A stretch of 64,000 bases of DNA from an uncultured Ruminococcus sp. (GCA_958403905.1 CATXZD010000014.1:1-64000), one strand, 5' to 3'; shown: positions 52,585 to 62,201, counted from the first letter of the stretch. Numbers and translations are program-made. Notes: generated from the sequence alone by a model not told the origin.

Positions 52585-54303
52585 CTATTTTTGCGTAACG
52601 GTATAAATTTTATATCCGTCAAATTCAGAAATTTGATTATAGCTTACAGTTTTACCCTTTTCTGCGTATTTAGTGGTAAAATAACGCTCTTTTCTGAAGG
52701 TTATATTTTTATCTACAACATAAATTTTATTATATGTCAGAACAGCCTCGTAAATATTATCTGATAAATTACGTTTGCGCAGTTCATCTGAATTATGAAA
52801 ATATCCGAAACCGTCTACATTATCAAGGAAACCTTGACGGAAACCCCAAAGCGGATGAATATAGTTTTCGGTGTATTTCATATACTCATTTCCTGTGTTA
52901 GGGTCAAGAACATAATACCTGTCGGGATGTCTGTCAATTTCCGCAAATAGACTTTGAGGTCTTTCACTTTCCTTAATGGTATTTGTCGTGTTCTGAAATA
53001 CTATGCTATAGCAAAGGAAAAGGCAAATAACGCAGATGGTTGAAATAAAGATATAACTGTTTTTCATTTTAAGAACAGGTGGATTTTTATGCGGACGTGC
53101 TTGTTCAAAATTAAAAGAGTACAGTAAAAATATGTACATCATAAGCCATATTCCGTAAATATGGTAAGTTTCTCCCGAGAAAAAATAACGAAGCAGTATG
53201 CTTGATGCAAGTCCCGTTGCAAGATAAAGGAAAGGGAAAAATGCAAAGCGTCGTTTTTGAAAAACAATATAAAAGACGGACAAAGCTATAAATACAAGAT
53301 AAAGTATTGCGTAACAGTCAAAAGACACAAGGTGATATGAAATATCAGAAAAAATATTGCCGGTAACAAAAAGTACAGTTTTGCTGTTTTCTTTCTGCTG
53401 AATATCCGAAACAAGTTTCAGAGCAGTGATACCAAGCGAATTACTTTGGTCAATGTAGCCGTTTTTCAAAAGCTCGTACTCATTTTCCGTAGTAATTCCC
53501 ACACTGCTCAGTTCTGCTTTGTGTTCAGCGTAATTCGGATAGGGCAGGGAAGATATTAAGTCTGTGGTGTATTCATATTCATAGTAATTGGTTGCTTCTT
53601 CCGTAGCATGGTTAACAGAATATGAGTATTGATTTAGCCCTGTCACAAGAAGAGTTACAAGTGCAAAAACAATCAAAAACGGTCTGAAATACCAAAAAAA
53701 CTTACGAAATGCAATTTTGTACTTTCTTTTTGAAATTAAATCACCAATAAAAAACGCAACTGCAAAGGCAAGACCAATGAAAAAGTATTTATAATCAAAG
53801 AATGAACCGAATGCAACCTCTGCTGCACCAACCCAGCACGGAAGATTATAGCGTTTGTTGTTGATTGAATTGAGTAAAAGCAGAAATCCGGCAGCAACCA
53901 GCAAGGCAGCTGTTTTGCTGGTGTAAATATCGGCATAGTGATTTAATGCAAATAGAATATTAATAAGAAACGTGATAACAGCAGATTTCTTTTTGCTGAA
54001 TTTGTCGGCAAAAACAAAAGTGATTGAAATAAAAGCACTAAAAGACAGAAGAATTTGTGATAAAACAAAGCAGTTAAAACCGTCAAATACGTACTGAACC
54101 GAACCGATTATAGTAGATAGTATGTAATTTATTGAGCTGCTATAGTAAAAATGATGATTACAAATATACAGCGAATTGTAAAAGTCTTTGCTGCTGTCAT
54201 AAGAGAATGTAGTTACTTCAATGCAGAATAGCATTATAACAATATTAATTACAACAGCAAAAAACAAATTACTTTTAAGTAAATAAAGTGTTTTTTCTTT
54301 CAT
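52585..54303 (-). CDS. large polytopic membrane protein of unknown function
   Basis: I do not recognise the family. The 572-residue protein has about eleven membrane segments, an extracytoplasmic loop of about 90 residues (about 225-315, rich in Tyr, Glu and Asn), and a soluble C-terminal part (about 440-572) with RHPDRYYVLDPNTGNEYMKY. Overall layout resembles GT-C glycosyltransferases or O-antigen-ligase-like proteins, but I see no decisive catalytic motif. GGGAG precedes the ATG. It lies 45 bases after the pseudokinase gene on the same strand and is probably co-transcribed with it. Confidence 0.85.
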   Translation of the reverse strand: MKEKTLYLLKSNLFFAVVINIVIMLFCIEVTTFSYDSSKDFYNSLYICNHHFYYSSSINYILSTIIGSVQYVFDGFNCFVLSQILLSFSAFISITFVFADKFSKKKSAVITFLINILFALNHYADIYTSKTAALLVAAGFLLLLNSINNKRYNLPCWVGAAEVAFGSFFDYKYFFIGLAFAVAFFIGDLISKRKYKIAFRKFFWYFRPFLIVFALVTLLVTGLNQYSYSVNHATEEATNYYEYEYTTDLISSLPYPNYAEHKAELSSVGITTENEYELLKNGYIDQSNSLGITALKLVSDIQQKENSKTVLFVTGNIFSDISYHLVSFDCYAILYLVFIALSVFYIVFQKRRFAFFPFLYLATGLASSILLRYFFSGETYHIYGIWLMMYIFLLYSFNFEQARPHKNPPVLKMKNSYIFISTICVICLFLCYSIVFQNTTNTIKESERPQSLFAEIDRHPDRYYVLDPNTGNEYMKYTENYIHPLWGFRQGFLDNVDGFGYFHNSDELRKRNLSDNIYEAVLTYNKIYVVDKNITFRKERYFTTKYAEKGKTVSYNQISEFDGYKIYTVTQK

Positions 54304-54348
54304 AAATTACTTACTCCCGTATGTAAATTGGCTTTAGGATAAATTTTG

Positions 54349-56607
54349 TTATCTCAAACCTCTGTTTTTCTGTTCATCAACCAAAAGCTGAAGATTTGCC
54401 TGTTCGTAACTGTTAAATGTTACATTTTTAGAAAACTCTTCTGCAGTATACTTTGGTGTGTACCATGATTTTGAACCAAAATAGCTTGCAAGCGCAGAAT
54501 CTTTAAAAATTCTGCCTCTTCTTGCATAAATTTCATTTAAAGCAAGATTAAGATTATTGTTACTTAGGGAAGATACATCTGACTTACTTAAATATGCAGA
54601 CGAGCTATTAGCAAAAATATAGCTATTGTCGGTACCTTGCGACTGATTTTGCTGAGCACGTGTAGCCTGAACAGGTGCGTCTGTCGGAGCAACAGTAGTT
54701 TCTGGTTCAATCAAACCGAGAGAAATATCAAGCGTTACAACAGTACCGTTTTTAGCTGAGGTATCTCCTGACGGCGACTGAGCAATTACATATCCCTCCG
54801 GCCATTCCTCGCTATACTCATACTCGCCGATTTCAACTATAAATCCTTCCTGTTCAAGCAGTTTCTTTGCATAGCTATAGCCGTAACCTACAACGGGTGT
54901 AACAGTTTTGTCAATTGCAACGGTAGTCGGAGCAACAGTTGTAGGCGGTACGGTAGTTGATTTTTCAGTTGTGTTTTGAACAGTAGTTTCAATTTCCGTT
55001 GGTTTGGTTGTGGGATTGTCTTTGTTATTTCCACCAAGTCCGCCGAATATGCAATAAGCGATAAAACCGATAGCTGCAAGAGTAACTATAACACATATTG
55101 TAATTATTATAACATTTTTTCTGTTTTTTGATGAATTAGGTGTTTCTTCGTCATCAAATTCATTTGTTTCAAAAATATTAAGCTCTTTGTCATTTTCAAC
55201 ATCGTATTCAGAAGAATCATTCTTAGGTTCATTATTTGCAATAGGCTCGGGATCCTCAAAAAAGTCTCCGTAGTCCTTTTCTTTTGCATGTTCCTGAAAG
55301 TTCTTTGCTTTTCTTTGAACTTCAAAGGTTTCAAAAACTCTGTTGTCAATTTCAAAATTATCGTTTTTATCTGTTTTAGTATTAGTTGTATCTAATTCGA
55401 TTTGCTCATCCTGTTTTTCTGAAATTTCTGCATTTTCATCGCTTTTGTGCTCCAAAACTTTAGATTCTTCAGCAGTATTAGTGCTGTCAGTTGCTTCTGA
55501 TGTTTCTACAGGTTGAACCAATTCGTTTTCACTTTCTGTCGGTAAAACTTCAACAGGTGCAGTGTTTTTAATTTCGGTATTTTCTTTTTGTATATCTTCT
55601 TCAGGTGTTTTGCCATTATTTTCTAAATTGTCGGGTTGATTTGAAATAGCCCCGTCAACAGGGAAAATATCTGCTGCTGATTTAGCTGAAGTGTCAAACT
55701 CGTTATAATCATAATCTTCAAAAACATTACCGTCAAAATCGGTTTTTTCGGGAATAATCAAAGTTTCGTTTAAAGCACTGTCAGTTGTTTCGCTTTTAAT
55801 AGAAGTGAGTGCATTCTTAATATTTCCTGCATTTTTCCATCTGTTTTCATTGTTCGGCTGGCAGGCAATAACAATAACGCTTTTGAGCTTTTCATTGCCG
55901 TTTTTCGGAGCGGTAACAGCTTTGCCGTCAAAACGCATTTTTATAGCTTCGTCACGGTTTGTTTCTGCGCTTTCAAAAGGAATAGTGTCGTTGTTGCTCA
56001 TTGAGTACATAATCAAGCCGAGTGAGTATATGTCAGTTGTAAAGTCGGCATTTTCTTTTCTGAATATTTCCGGGGCAATAAATGACATATCGTCAATTTT
56101 GCTCTCATAGTCAGAAAATCCGCCGAGCTTGTATTTCCCGTCAAATGAGCGAAAAATATTATTGGGATTAATATTACCGTGAAAAATATTTTTAGATTCA
56201 AGTTTTTCAAGAATGGCGCTCATCTGTATGCCAAAATCAATAACTTCACTCTCGCTGAATTTCTTTGATTTCATAAGCTCTGATAAGGTTTGCAGATCCT
56301 CAGAAATAATGAAAAACTCAATTTTCTTTTTGGCAGGGTTATTATTTACAAAAATATCAAGATAGTTAAAACAATCGCCCAACTGAGAAATGGTTTTCAA
56401 AAATGAAGCCTCGTCATTGATAAAATCAGTGCTTTCAATGTTATAGTCATCATTTTTTATTACTACATATCTGAGTATGGCAGAAATTACTGTTCCGTCA
56501 AAATCTTTTTTGCTGACTTTATAAATCTCGTTGCCGTTATCATCAGGCAGACGAGAGATGATTTTCCATGATTTAAGATTGTCCGGTAATTTTATGTGTG
56601 CAGACAT
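54349..56607 (-). CDS. membrane-anchored PASTA/YARHG pseudokinase
   Basis: Built like a PrkC/Stk1 receptor kinase but with broken catalytic motifs. Residues 13-275 follow the kinase fold; HRDxKxxN reads HGNINPNN (143-150), DFG reads GFS (163-165), and the VAxK lysine region reads SAILRY (42-47), so all three catalytic elements are lost. TDIYSLGLIMYSM (191-203) is the kept F-helix. An acidic, low-complexity linker (about 280-495) leads to one membrane segment (about 498-520), a Thr/Pro-rich stalk, one PASTA domain (about 569-629) and a C-terminal YARHG domain (LNEIYARRGRIF near 695). 752 residues from ATG 56607; GAGGAG is 9 bases upstream. Confidence 0.88.
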   Translation of the reverse strand: MSAHIKLPDNLKSWKIISRLPDDNGNEIYKVSKKDFDGTVISAILRYVVIKNDDYNIESTDFINDEASFLKTISQLGDCFNYLDIFVNNNPAKKKIEFFIISEDLQTLSELMKSKKFSESEVIDFGIQMSAILEKLESKNIFHGNINPNNIFRSFDGKYKLGGFSDYESKIDDMSFIAPEIFRKENADFTTDIYSLGLIMYSMSNNDTIPFESAETNRDEAIKMRFDGKAVTAPKNGNEKLKSVIVIACQPNNENRWKNAGNIKNALTSIKSETTDSALNETLIIPEKTDFDGNVFEDYDYNEFDTSAKSAADIFPVDGAISNQPDNLENNGKTPEEDIQKENTEIKNTAPVEVLPTESENELVQPVETSEATDSTNTAEESKVLEHKSDENAEISEKQDEQIELDTTNTKTDKNDNFEIDNRVFETFEVQRKAKNFQEHAKEKDYGDFFEDPEPIANNEPKNDSSEYDVENDKELNIFETNEFDDEETPNSSKNRKNVIIITICVIVTLAAIGFIAYCIFGGLGGNNKDNPTTKPTEIETTVQNTTEKSTTVPPTTVAPTTVAIDKTVTPVVGYGYSYAKKLLEQEGFIVEIGEYEYSEEWPEGYVIAQSPSGDTSAKNGTVVTLDISLGLIEPETTVAPTDAPVQATRAQQNQSQGTDNSYIFANSSSAYLSKSDVSSLSNNNLNLALNEIYARRGRIFKDSALASYFGSKSWYTPKYTAEEFSKNVTFNSYEQANLQLLVDEQKNRGLR

Positions 56608-56666
56608 AATAAACATCTCCTCTATATTTACGTATTCTTTCTTGTTAAAAACATACTATCTGATTC

Positions 56667-56695
56667 ATTATAACATAATATTGATGATATTTCCA
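56667..56695 (-). promoter_or_regulatory. possible promoter of the pseudokinase gene
   Basis: On the minus strand TATAAT (56667-56672) with an extended -10 TG, and a weak -35 (TGGAAA) 17 bases upstream. The TSS would lie about 50 bases before the start codon. Confidence 0.52.
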
Positions 56696-56761
56696 TATTT
56701 TTAAAAATTTTGTTCAAATATTTAATAATACATTTTTGGTAAATTGCTATATAATGAATTA

Positions 56762-56791
56762 TAAAAAAAAACGGGCGGATTTCTCCGCCCG
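56762..56791 (-). terminator. terminator after the queA-tgt-yajC cluster
   Basis: On the minus strand CGGGCGGA pairs with TCCGCCCG over a GAAA tetraloop and is followed by a run of ten T. A strong intrinsic terminator. Confidence 0.93.
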
Positions 56792-56817
56792 ATATAGCCC
56801 AATTTATAACTTCTGTT

Positions 56818-57210
56818 TTATTTTATATGTATTCTTTCTTTTCTTTTAAGTCCTGCTATTCCTCCGATTCCTCCCGAAACGAGTAGTGCAGCTAATCTTA
56901 TAAATGTAAGCAGTGTGACAGGATCATTGCTTTTTGTAAGTCCCGTTACCGTAATCAAAATAAAACTTGCAAATCCTGTTAATAAGCCGACTATCAGACC
57001 TGCCGATTTTGTAATTTTACTTGTAATAAATCCTCCTGAAAAAGCACCGATTGACAGCAATGCAAGTGTAATATAGTTTGTAATTTCCTCAGGAAACAAC
57101 CCGCAGGTCATTATAATCGCGGAGAAAATACAAATAAGTACTACTGTTACCAGCAACCCGCAGACAGTCCCAAAAAGCACAGCTTTAATAAGCAGTTTTT
57201 TGTCGGACAA
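56818..57210 (-). CDS. TIGR04086 family small membrane protein
   Basis: A 130-residue protein with four membrane segments, ending in a short basic tail (GLKRKERIHIK). The SGGFITSKITKSAGLIVGLLTGF pattern fits the TIGR04086 family, found next to yajC in many Clostridia. No function is known. It lies 65 bases after yajC and before a strong terminator, the last gene of the unit. Confidence 0.8.
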   Translation of the reverse strand: MSDKKLLIKAVLFGTVCGLLVTVVLICIFSAIIMTCGLFPEEITNYITLALLSIGAFSGGFITSKITKSAGLIVGLLTGFASFILITVTGLTKSNDPVTLLTFIRLAALLVSGGIGGIAGLKRKERIHIK

Positions 57211-57275
57211 AAAAACACCCCCGAAAATAATCTGTTAAATTATATTCGGGGAAATCGATATAAATTCAAAAATTA

Positions 57276-57689
57276 TTATTTTGTATCAGTTTTAGGCTCA
57301 ACGTCATCTGATTTTTTCTTGCCGAAAAAGCTTTTCTTTTCAGGCTTTTGCTCTGTAGCAGGCTCTTTTACTGTGTCAACAGTAGAGATACACCATTTTT
57401 TAAATTTCATTTTTACTCTGTCAGAGCCTGTTTCAATGATAATAGCGTCCTCATCATCTTTAATTGCAACAACTCTGCCTATGATACCGCCGATTGTCGT
57501 GATTTCATCACCGATTTCAAGAGAATTTCTCATCTGAGCTTCTTCTTTTTTTCTTTTTGAATTAGGTCTAATTAAGAAGAAATAGAGGGCGGCAAAAATA
57601 GCAGCATATATCACAATCATTAAAATCATGCTCATACTGTTGTTTCCGGCAGCCTGTTGTTCTGCAAGATTGGGTAAAAAGTTTGTCAT
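57276..57689 (-). CDS. yajC: preprotein translocase subunit YajC
   Basis: Small protein that associates with SecDF in the translocase. One membrane segment (residues about 16-38), then FFLIRPNSKRKKEEAQMRNSLE-type sequence and IGDEITTIGGIIGRVVAIKDD, the family core; a charged C-terminal extension rich in Lys and Glu follows (about 100-137). Start ATG 57689 (MTNFLPNLAEQQ) has AAAGGA 9 bases upstream; two upstream in-frame ATGs lie in or before that site. It follows tgt, as usual. Confidence 0.93.
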   Translation of the reverse strand: MTNFLPNLAEQQAAGNNSMSMILMIVIYAAIFAALYFFLIRPNSKRKKEEAQMRNSLEIGDEITTIGGIIGRVVAIKDDEDAIIIETGSDRVKMKFKKWCISTVDTVKEPATEQKPEKKSFFGKKKSDDVEPKTDTK

Positions 57690-57780
57690 ATATTTCATTC
57701 CTTTCATACAATATATTGATTATATCAGTTTTAAATATCGGTTGCAAGTTTTTTCAAGAAATTTTCACAGTAAAATTCCA

Positions 57781-58911
57781 TTAAATTCTAACTCCGAGTA
57801 TATTTTTGTATTTTTCATAAAACTGTGTATACGTACCGTTGTCAAGCTGTTCTCTGATAACTTCCATTAAATTGTTGTAAAAATACAGATTATGAAGTAC
57901 TGCAAGCCGCATACCAAGCATTTCTCCGCTTTTAAGAAGATGTCTTATATATGCTCTTGAAAAGTTTTGACAAATAGGGCAGTTACAGCTTTCATCAATT
58001 GGACTTTCATCAGTTTCGTATTTAGCATTGTTTAGGTTTCTCACGCCTTGCCAGGTAAAAAGCTGACCGTGCCTTGCATTTCTGCTGGGCATAACACAAT
58101 CAAAAAGGTCAATACCTCTTGCAACGCTTTCAAGAATATTTACAGGAGTGCCAACTCCCATAAGATAACGTATTTTTTCTGATGGAGCAAAAGGCTCAAC
58201 AGTTTCAATGATTGCATACATCGTTTCGGCAGGCTCTCCTACAGCAAGTCCTCCGATTGCATAACCGTCAAGATTAAGCTCGGCAATTTCTTTCATATGC
58301 TCTGTTCGTAAATCCTTGAATACTCCGCCCTGATTAATTGCAAAAAGCATCTGATGTTTGTTAATAGTGCTGTCAAGGTTGTTTAGTCTGTCCATTTCGC
58401 AAATGCATCTTTTAAGCCACCTTGTGGTACGCTTAACGCTGTCTTTTGTGTAGTCGTAGGGAGATGGATTTTCAACACATTCATCAAATGCCATAGCGAT
58501 AGTTGAACCAAGATTCGACTGTATTCTCATACTTTCTTCGGGACCCATAAATATCTTTCGTCCGTCAATGTGAGAATTGAAATAAACGCCTTCTTCCTTG
58601 ATATTGCGGAGTTTAGCAAGTGAGAACACCTGAAAACCGCCGCTGTCAGTAAGTATAGGACCGTCCCAACATGTGAATTTGTGAAGTCCTCCGAGTTGTT
58701 TAACTTTATCATCGCCTGGTCTTAAATGCAAATGATAGGTATTGCAAAGCTGAACCTGACATTTTATATTTTTTAAATCAAGCGCAGAAACCGCACCTTT
58801 AATTGCACCGCAGGTAGCAACATTCATAAACGCAGGAGTTTGAATTGTGCCGTGAGGAGTAACAAATTCGCCCCTTCGTGCATTGCCTTCTTTTTTAATA
58901 AGTTTAAACAT
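57781..58911 (-). CDS. tgt: tRNA-guanine(34) transglycosylase
   Basis: Exchanges G34 for preQ1 in tRNAs of Asp, Asn, His and Tyr, toward queuosine. The nucleophile motif DSGGFQVFSL lies near residue 90, GGLAVGE near 217, and the zinc site has CDCV-type cysteines (here CNCPICQNFSRAYIRHL near 308). 376 residues. Its ATG follows GGAGG inside the end of queA; yajC is next. Confidence 0.97.
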   Translation of the reverse strand: MFKLIKKEGNARRGEFVTPHGTIQTPAFMNVATCGAIKGAVSALDLKNIKCQVQLCNTYHLHLRPGDDKVKQLGGLHKFTCWDGPILTDSGGFQVFSLAKLRNIKEEGVYFNSHIDGRKIFMGPEESMRIQSNLGSTIAMAFDECVENPSPYDYTKDSVKRTTRWLKRCICEMDRLNNLDSTINKHQMLFAINQGGVFKDLRTEHMKEIAELNLDGYAIGGLAVGEPAETMYAIIETVEPFAPSEKIRYLMGVGTPVNILESVARGIDLFDCVMPSRNARHGQLFTWQGVRNLNNAKYETDESPIDESCNCPICQNFSRAYIRHLLKSGEMLGMRLAVLHNLYFYNNLMEVIREQLDNGTYTQFYEKYKNILGVRI

Positions 58912-58919
58912 ATAACCTC

Positions 58920-59945
58920 CTATGAAATGAACATTGCGTCGCCGAATGAGAAAAATCTGTATTTTTCTTCAACGGCAGTATTATATGCGTTCATAATATT
59001 ATCATAGCCTGCAAATGCAGAAACAAGCATAATAAGCGTACTTTCAGGCAAATGAAAGTTTGTGATAAGACCGTCAAGAACCTTGAATTCATATCCCGGA
59101 TATATAAAAATGTCAGTAAATCCGTTGCATGGCTTAATTTCGCCGAAAAAGCTTGCCACGCTTTCAAGTGTTCGGCATGATGTTGTGCCGACAGCAATTA
59201 CTCTTTTACCGTTTTTCTTTGTTTCATTAATAAGCCTTGCGGTAACCTCGGGAATTTCATAATGCTCGCTGTGCATTTTGTGATTTGTAACATCGTCAAC
59301 CTTAACGGGTCTGAATGTACCTAATCCCACGTGGAGTGTCACGTAGGCCACATTAACTCCTTTTGCTTTTATTTTTTCAAGAAGCTCGTCTGTAAAATGC
59401 AGACCCGCTGTCGGGGCAGCCGCAGAACCTAATTCGTGACTGTAAACCGTCTGGTATCTTTCTCTGTCCTTTAGCTTCTCAGTAATGTAAGGAGGGAGAG
59501 GCATCTGACCGATTTTGTCAAGAACAGCAAAAAAATTATCATCGCATTCAAAGCTTACAATTCTGTTTCCGTCATCCTTAACCTTTTCAACAGTTGCACT
59601 CATTATTCCGTTGCCAAAGCTGAATTTAGCGCCCTCACGTGCTTTTTTGCCCGGTTTGCAAAGTGTCTCCCATCTGTTACCGCTTATTTGCTTCAACAGC
59701 AAAAATTCAACTCTTGTGCCTGTTTCGTCTTTAATTCCGAAAATTCTTGCGGGCAGAACTCTTGAATCGTTACATACAAGCAGGTCGCCCGGATTAAGAT
59801 AATCAATTATGTCGTAAAAATGCTTGTGCTCAATATTTCCGCTTTCTCTTCCGAGAACAAGCAGCTTTGAAGTATCTCTTGGTTCAAGCGGGATTTGCGC
59901 AATAAGCTCTTTTGGTAAATTATAGTAAAAGTCACTTGTTTTCAT
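58920..59945 (-). CDS. queA: S-adenosylmethionine:tRNA ribosyltransferase-isomerase
   Basis: Adds the cyclopentene ring precursor to preQ1 in tRNA, making epoxyqueuosine. DFYYNLPKELIAQIPLEPRD-type N-terminus, LLVCNDSRVLPARIFG near residue 54, AAPTAGLHFTDELL near 178, HVGLGTFRPV near 206 and NFHLPESTLIMLVSAFAG near 297. 341 residues. First gene of the minus-strand cluster with tgt and yajC; upstream it diverges from asd. I see no preQ1 riboswitch before it. Confidence 0.97.
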   Translation of the reverse strand: MKTSDFYYNLPKELIAQIPLEPRDTSKLLVLGRESGNIEHKHFYDIIDYLNPGDLLVCNDSRVLPARIFGIKDETGTRVEFLLLKQISGNRWETLCKPGKKAREGAKFSFGNGIMSATVEKVKDDGNRIVSFECDDNFFAVLDKIGQMPLPPYITEKLKDRERYQTVYSHELGSAAAPTAGLHFTDELLEKIKAKGVNVAYVTLHVGLGTFRPVKVDDVTNHKMHSEHYEIPEVTARLINETKKNGKRVIAVGTTSCRTLESVASFFGEIKPCNGFTDIFIYPGYEFKVLDGLITNFHLPESTLIMLVSAFAGYDNIMNAYNTAVEEKYRFFSFGDAMFIS

Positions 59946-59997
59946 TATATCCTCACTTTAAATAATAAAATTTATTAAATTCATATCTGTAAAATAA

Positions 59998-60026
59998 TTG
60001 ACAATGAAAGCTTAAAATGGTATATT
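59998..60026 (+). promoter_or_regulatory. promoter of the asd-dapA operon
   Basis: TTGACA (59998-60003), 17 bases, TATATT (60021-60026). A leader of about 120 bases follows before the asd GTG; it has a short GTGTT/AACAC hairpin (around 60068-60079) but is too short for a lysine riboswitch. Confidence 0.72.
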
Positions 60027-60153
60027 ATAATTTAATAATAGGTAGTATGCTGTTCGTAGGTTACGGTGTTTTAACACACTGTTTCTATAATATAATATTT
60101 AATCGAATAAGGCAACTGCTTTTTTAAAATTTGTTTAATTCGGAGGAATTATT

Positions 60154-61239
60154 GTGAAAAAGTACAAAGTTGGTATTATCGGAGCTACGGGTATGGTTGG
60201 ACAGCGTTTTGCACTGTTGCTTGAAAATCACCCTTGGTTTGAGGTTACTGCACTTGCAGCAAGCGCAAGAAGCGCAGGCAAAACATATGGCGAAACTGTT
60301 AAAGGCAGATGGCATATGACTGCAGAACTCCCCGAAAAATATAAAGATATGGTTATCATAAATGCAGAAAATGTTGAAGAGGTTGCTTCAAAGGTTGACT
60401 TTTGTTTCTGCGCAGTAAATATGAAAAAAGATGAAATAAGGGCTCTTGAGGAAAAATATGCAAAAGCTGAGTGTCCGATTGTGTCAAATAACTCTGCTCA
60501 CCGTTTTACTGATGATGTGCCTATGGTAATTCCCGAAATTAATGCGGACCATATTAAGGTTATTGAATCACAGAGAAAACGTCTTGGAACAAAAAGAGGA
60601 TTTGTTGCAGTTAAGTCAAACTGCTCGCTTCAAAGCTATGTTCCTGCAATCCACCCCTTAAAAGAGTTTGGTGTTGATAAGGTGCTTGCATGCACATATC
60701 AGGCAATTTCAGGCGCAGGCAAAACATTTAACACATGGCCGGAAATGATAGATAACGTTATCCCGTATATAGGCGGTGAGGAAGAAAAGTCCGAAAAAGA
60801 GCCTCTCAAAATCTGGGGACATATAGAGGGCGATAAAATTGTCAACACAGATGATATTGCAATCACATCACAGTGTATCCGTGTTCCTGTTTCTGACGGA
60901 CACACAGCGGCTGTATTTATGTCGTTTAAGGACGGCGTAAAGAAACCGTCGGTTGAAGAGATTATCAATATTTGGGAAAATTATAAGGGCAGAGCACAGG
61001 AACTTGAGCTTCCAAGTGCTCCCAAGCAGTTCTTGCATTACTTCACTGAACCTGACCGTCCTCAGATTAAGTCAGAGAGAAATCTTGAAAACGGTATGGC
61101 TGTTTCTGTAGGCAGACTCAGAGAAGATACACAGTACGATTATAAATTTGTATGTATGTCACACAACACATTAAGAGGAGCAGCCGGCGGTGCGGTTCTT
61201 CTTGCTGAACTTCTCTGTGCTGAAGGCTACATGGATTAA
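60154..61239 (+). CDS. asd: Aspartate-semialdehyde dehydrogenase
   Basis: NADPH-dependent reduction of aspartyl phosphate to the semialdehyde, the branch to lysine, diaminopimelate, threonine and methionine. The Rossmann motif KVGIIGATGMVGQRFALLLE lies at residues 4-23 and the catalytic Cys in VKSNCSLQSY near residue 154. At 361 residues with HPWFEV and ARSAGK it is the longer form common in archaea and fungi, also found in Clostridia. Start GTG, six bases after GGAGGA. dapA follows by 15 bases. Confidence 0.95.
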   Translation: MKKYKVGIIGATGMVGQRFALLLENHPWFEVTALAASARSAGKTYGETVKGRWHMTAELPEKYKDMVIINAENVEEVASKVDFCFCAVNMKKDEIRALEEKYAKAECPIVSNNSAHRFTDDVPMVIPEINADHIKVIESQRKRLGTKRGFVAVKSNCSLQSYVPAIHPLKEFGVDKVLACTYQAISGAGKTFNTWPEMIDNVIPYIGGEEEKSEKEPLKIWGHIEGDKIVNTDDIAITSQCIRVPVSDGHTAAVFMSFKDGVKKPSVEEIINIWENYKGRAQELELPSAPKQFLHYFTEPDRPQIKSERNLENGMAVSVGRLREDTQYDYKFVCMSHNTLRGAAGGAVLLAELLCAEGYMD

Positions 61240-61254
61240 TTACGGAGGTAAACT

Positions 61255-62157
61255 ATGGCTAACCACATTTTCACCGGTTCAGGCGTTGCTATTATAACGC
61301 CAATGAACTCTGACGGAAGCGTAAACTATGACGTTCTCGGACAGCTTCTTGAGTTTCATGTTGAAAACGGCACTGATGCTATCATCGCCTGCGGCACTAC
61401 AGGTGAAGCGGCTACTCTTTCCGAAAAGGAACATTGTGAGGTGCTTTCATTTGTAGCTGAAAAGATTAACGGAAGAATTCCCGTTATTGCAGGTACAGGC
61501 AGCAATGACACGTCAACCGCCGTTATGCTTTCAAAGTCAGCACAAAAAACCGGAGCAGACGCACTTTTGTGTGTAACACCCTACTATAATAAAACTTCAC
61601 AGGCAGGTCTTGTAAAGCACTTCAATGTTATTGCTGATTCTGTAGATTTGCCGATTATATTATACAATGTTCCGTCAAGAACAGGCTGTAACATTCAACC
61701 TAAGACTTATCAGGAACTTTGCAAGCATGAGAGAATTGTTGCAGCAAAGGAAGCAAGCGGTAATATTTCACAGATTGCATTAATTCGTTCACTGTGCGGA
61801 GATAAACTTGATATATATTCAGGGAATGACGATCAGACTGTTCCGTTTATGTCGCTCGGCGCACTTGGCGTAATTTCTGTTTTTGCAAATATTTGTCCTT
61901 CCGAAATGCATAAAATCTGTCAGCTCTGCCTTGAAAATAACTTTGCAGAAGCTCAGAAACTTCATTTCCATTATCTTGAGCTTATGAACATTTTGTTCAG
62001 CGATGTTAACCCGATTCCGATTAAGACAGCTATGAATCTGTACGGATATGATGCAGGTGAATGCAGACTGCCGCTCGTTCCAATGAGCGTGTCGGGTTAC
62101 CACGATCTTAAGGATTGTCTTGCAAAGTATGATTTGCTTGGTAAGCATGCTAAATAA
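61255..62157 (+). CDS. dapA: 4-hydroxy-tetrahydrodipicolinate synthase
   Basis: Joins pyruvate and aspartate semialdehyde, first committed step to DAP and lysine. The TIM-barrel enzyme has ACGTTGEAATLSEKEH near residue 44, the catalytic Tyr in LYNVPSRTG near 137 and the Schiff-base Lys in IVAAKEASGNI near 165. 300 residues. Gene preceded by TACGGAGGT. Confidence 0.97.
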   Translation: MANHIFTGSGVAIITPMNSDGSVNYDVLGQLLEFHVENGTDAIIACGTTGEAATLSEKEHCEVLSFVAEKINGRIPVIAGTGSNDTSTAVMLSKSAQKTGADALLCVTPYYNKTSQAGLVKHFNVIADSVDLPIILYNVPSRTGCNIQPKTYQELCKHERIVAAKEASGNISQIALIRSLCGDKLDIYSGNDDQTVPFMSLGALGVISVFANICPSEMHKICQLCLENNFAEAQKLHFHYLELMNILFSDVNPIPIKTAMNLYGYDAGECRLPLVPMSVSGYHDLKDCLAKYDLLGKHAK

Positions 62158-62176
62158 TTTTTGAATTTATTTGGTG

Positions 62177-62201
62177 ATACCGCACATACTCTGTGCGGTA
62201 T
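62177..62201 (+). terminator. hairpin between dapA and dapB
   Basis: ATACCGCACA pairs with TGTGCGGTAT over a 5-base loop, followed by a moderate T tract (TGCTTTACTT). It may lower dapB expression relative to dapA. Confidence 0.65.

Noticed and set aside
60027..60153. Lysine riboswitch before asd-dapA
   Set aside because: The leader is about 120 bases, far too short for the roughly 170-base lysine aptamer plus platform, and none of its conserved motifs are visible.
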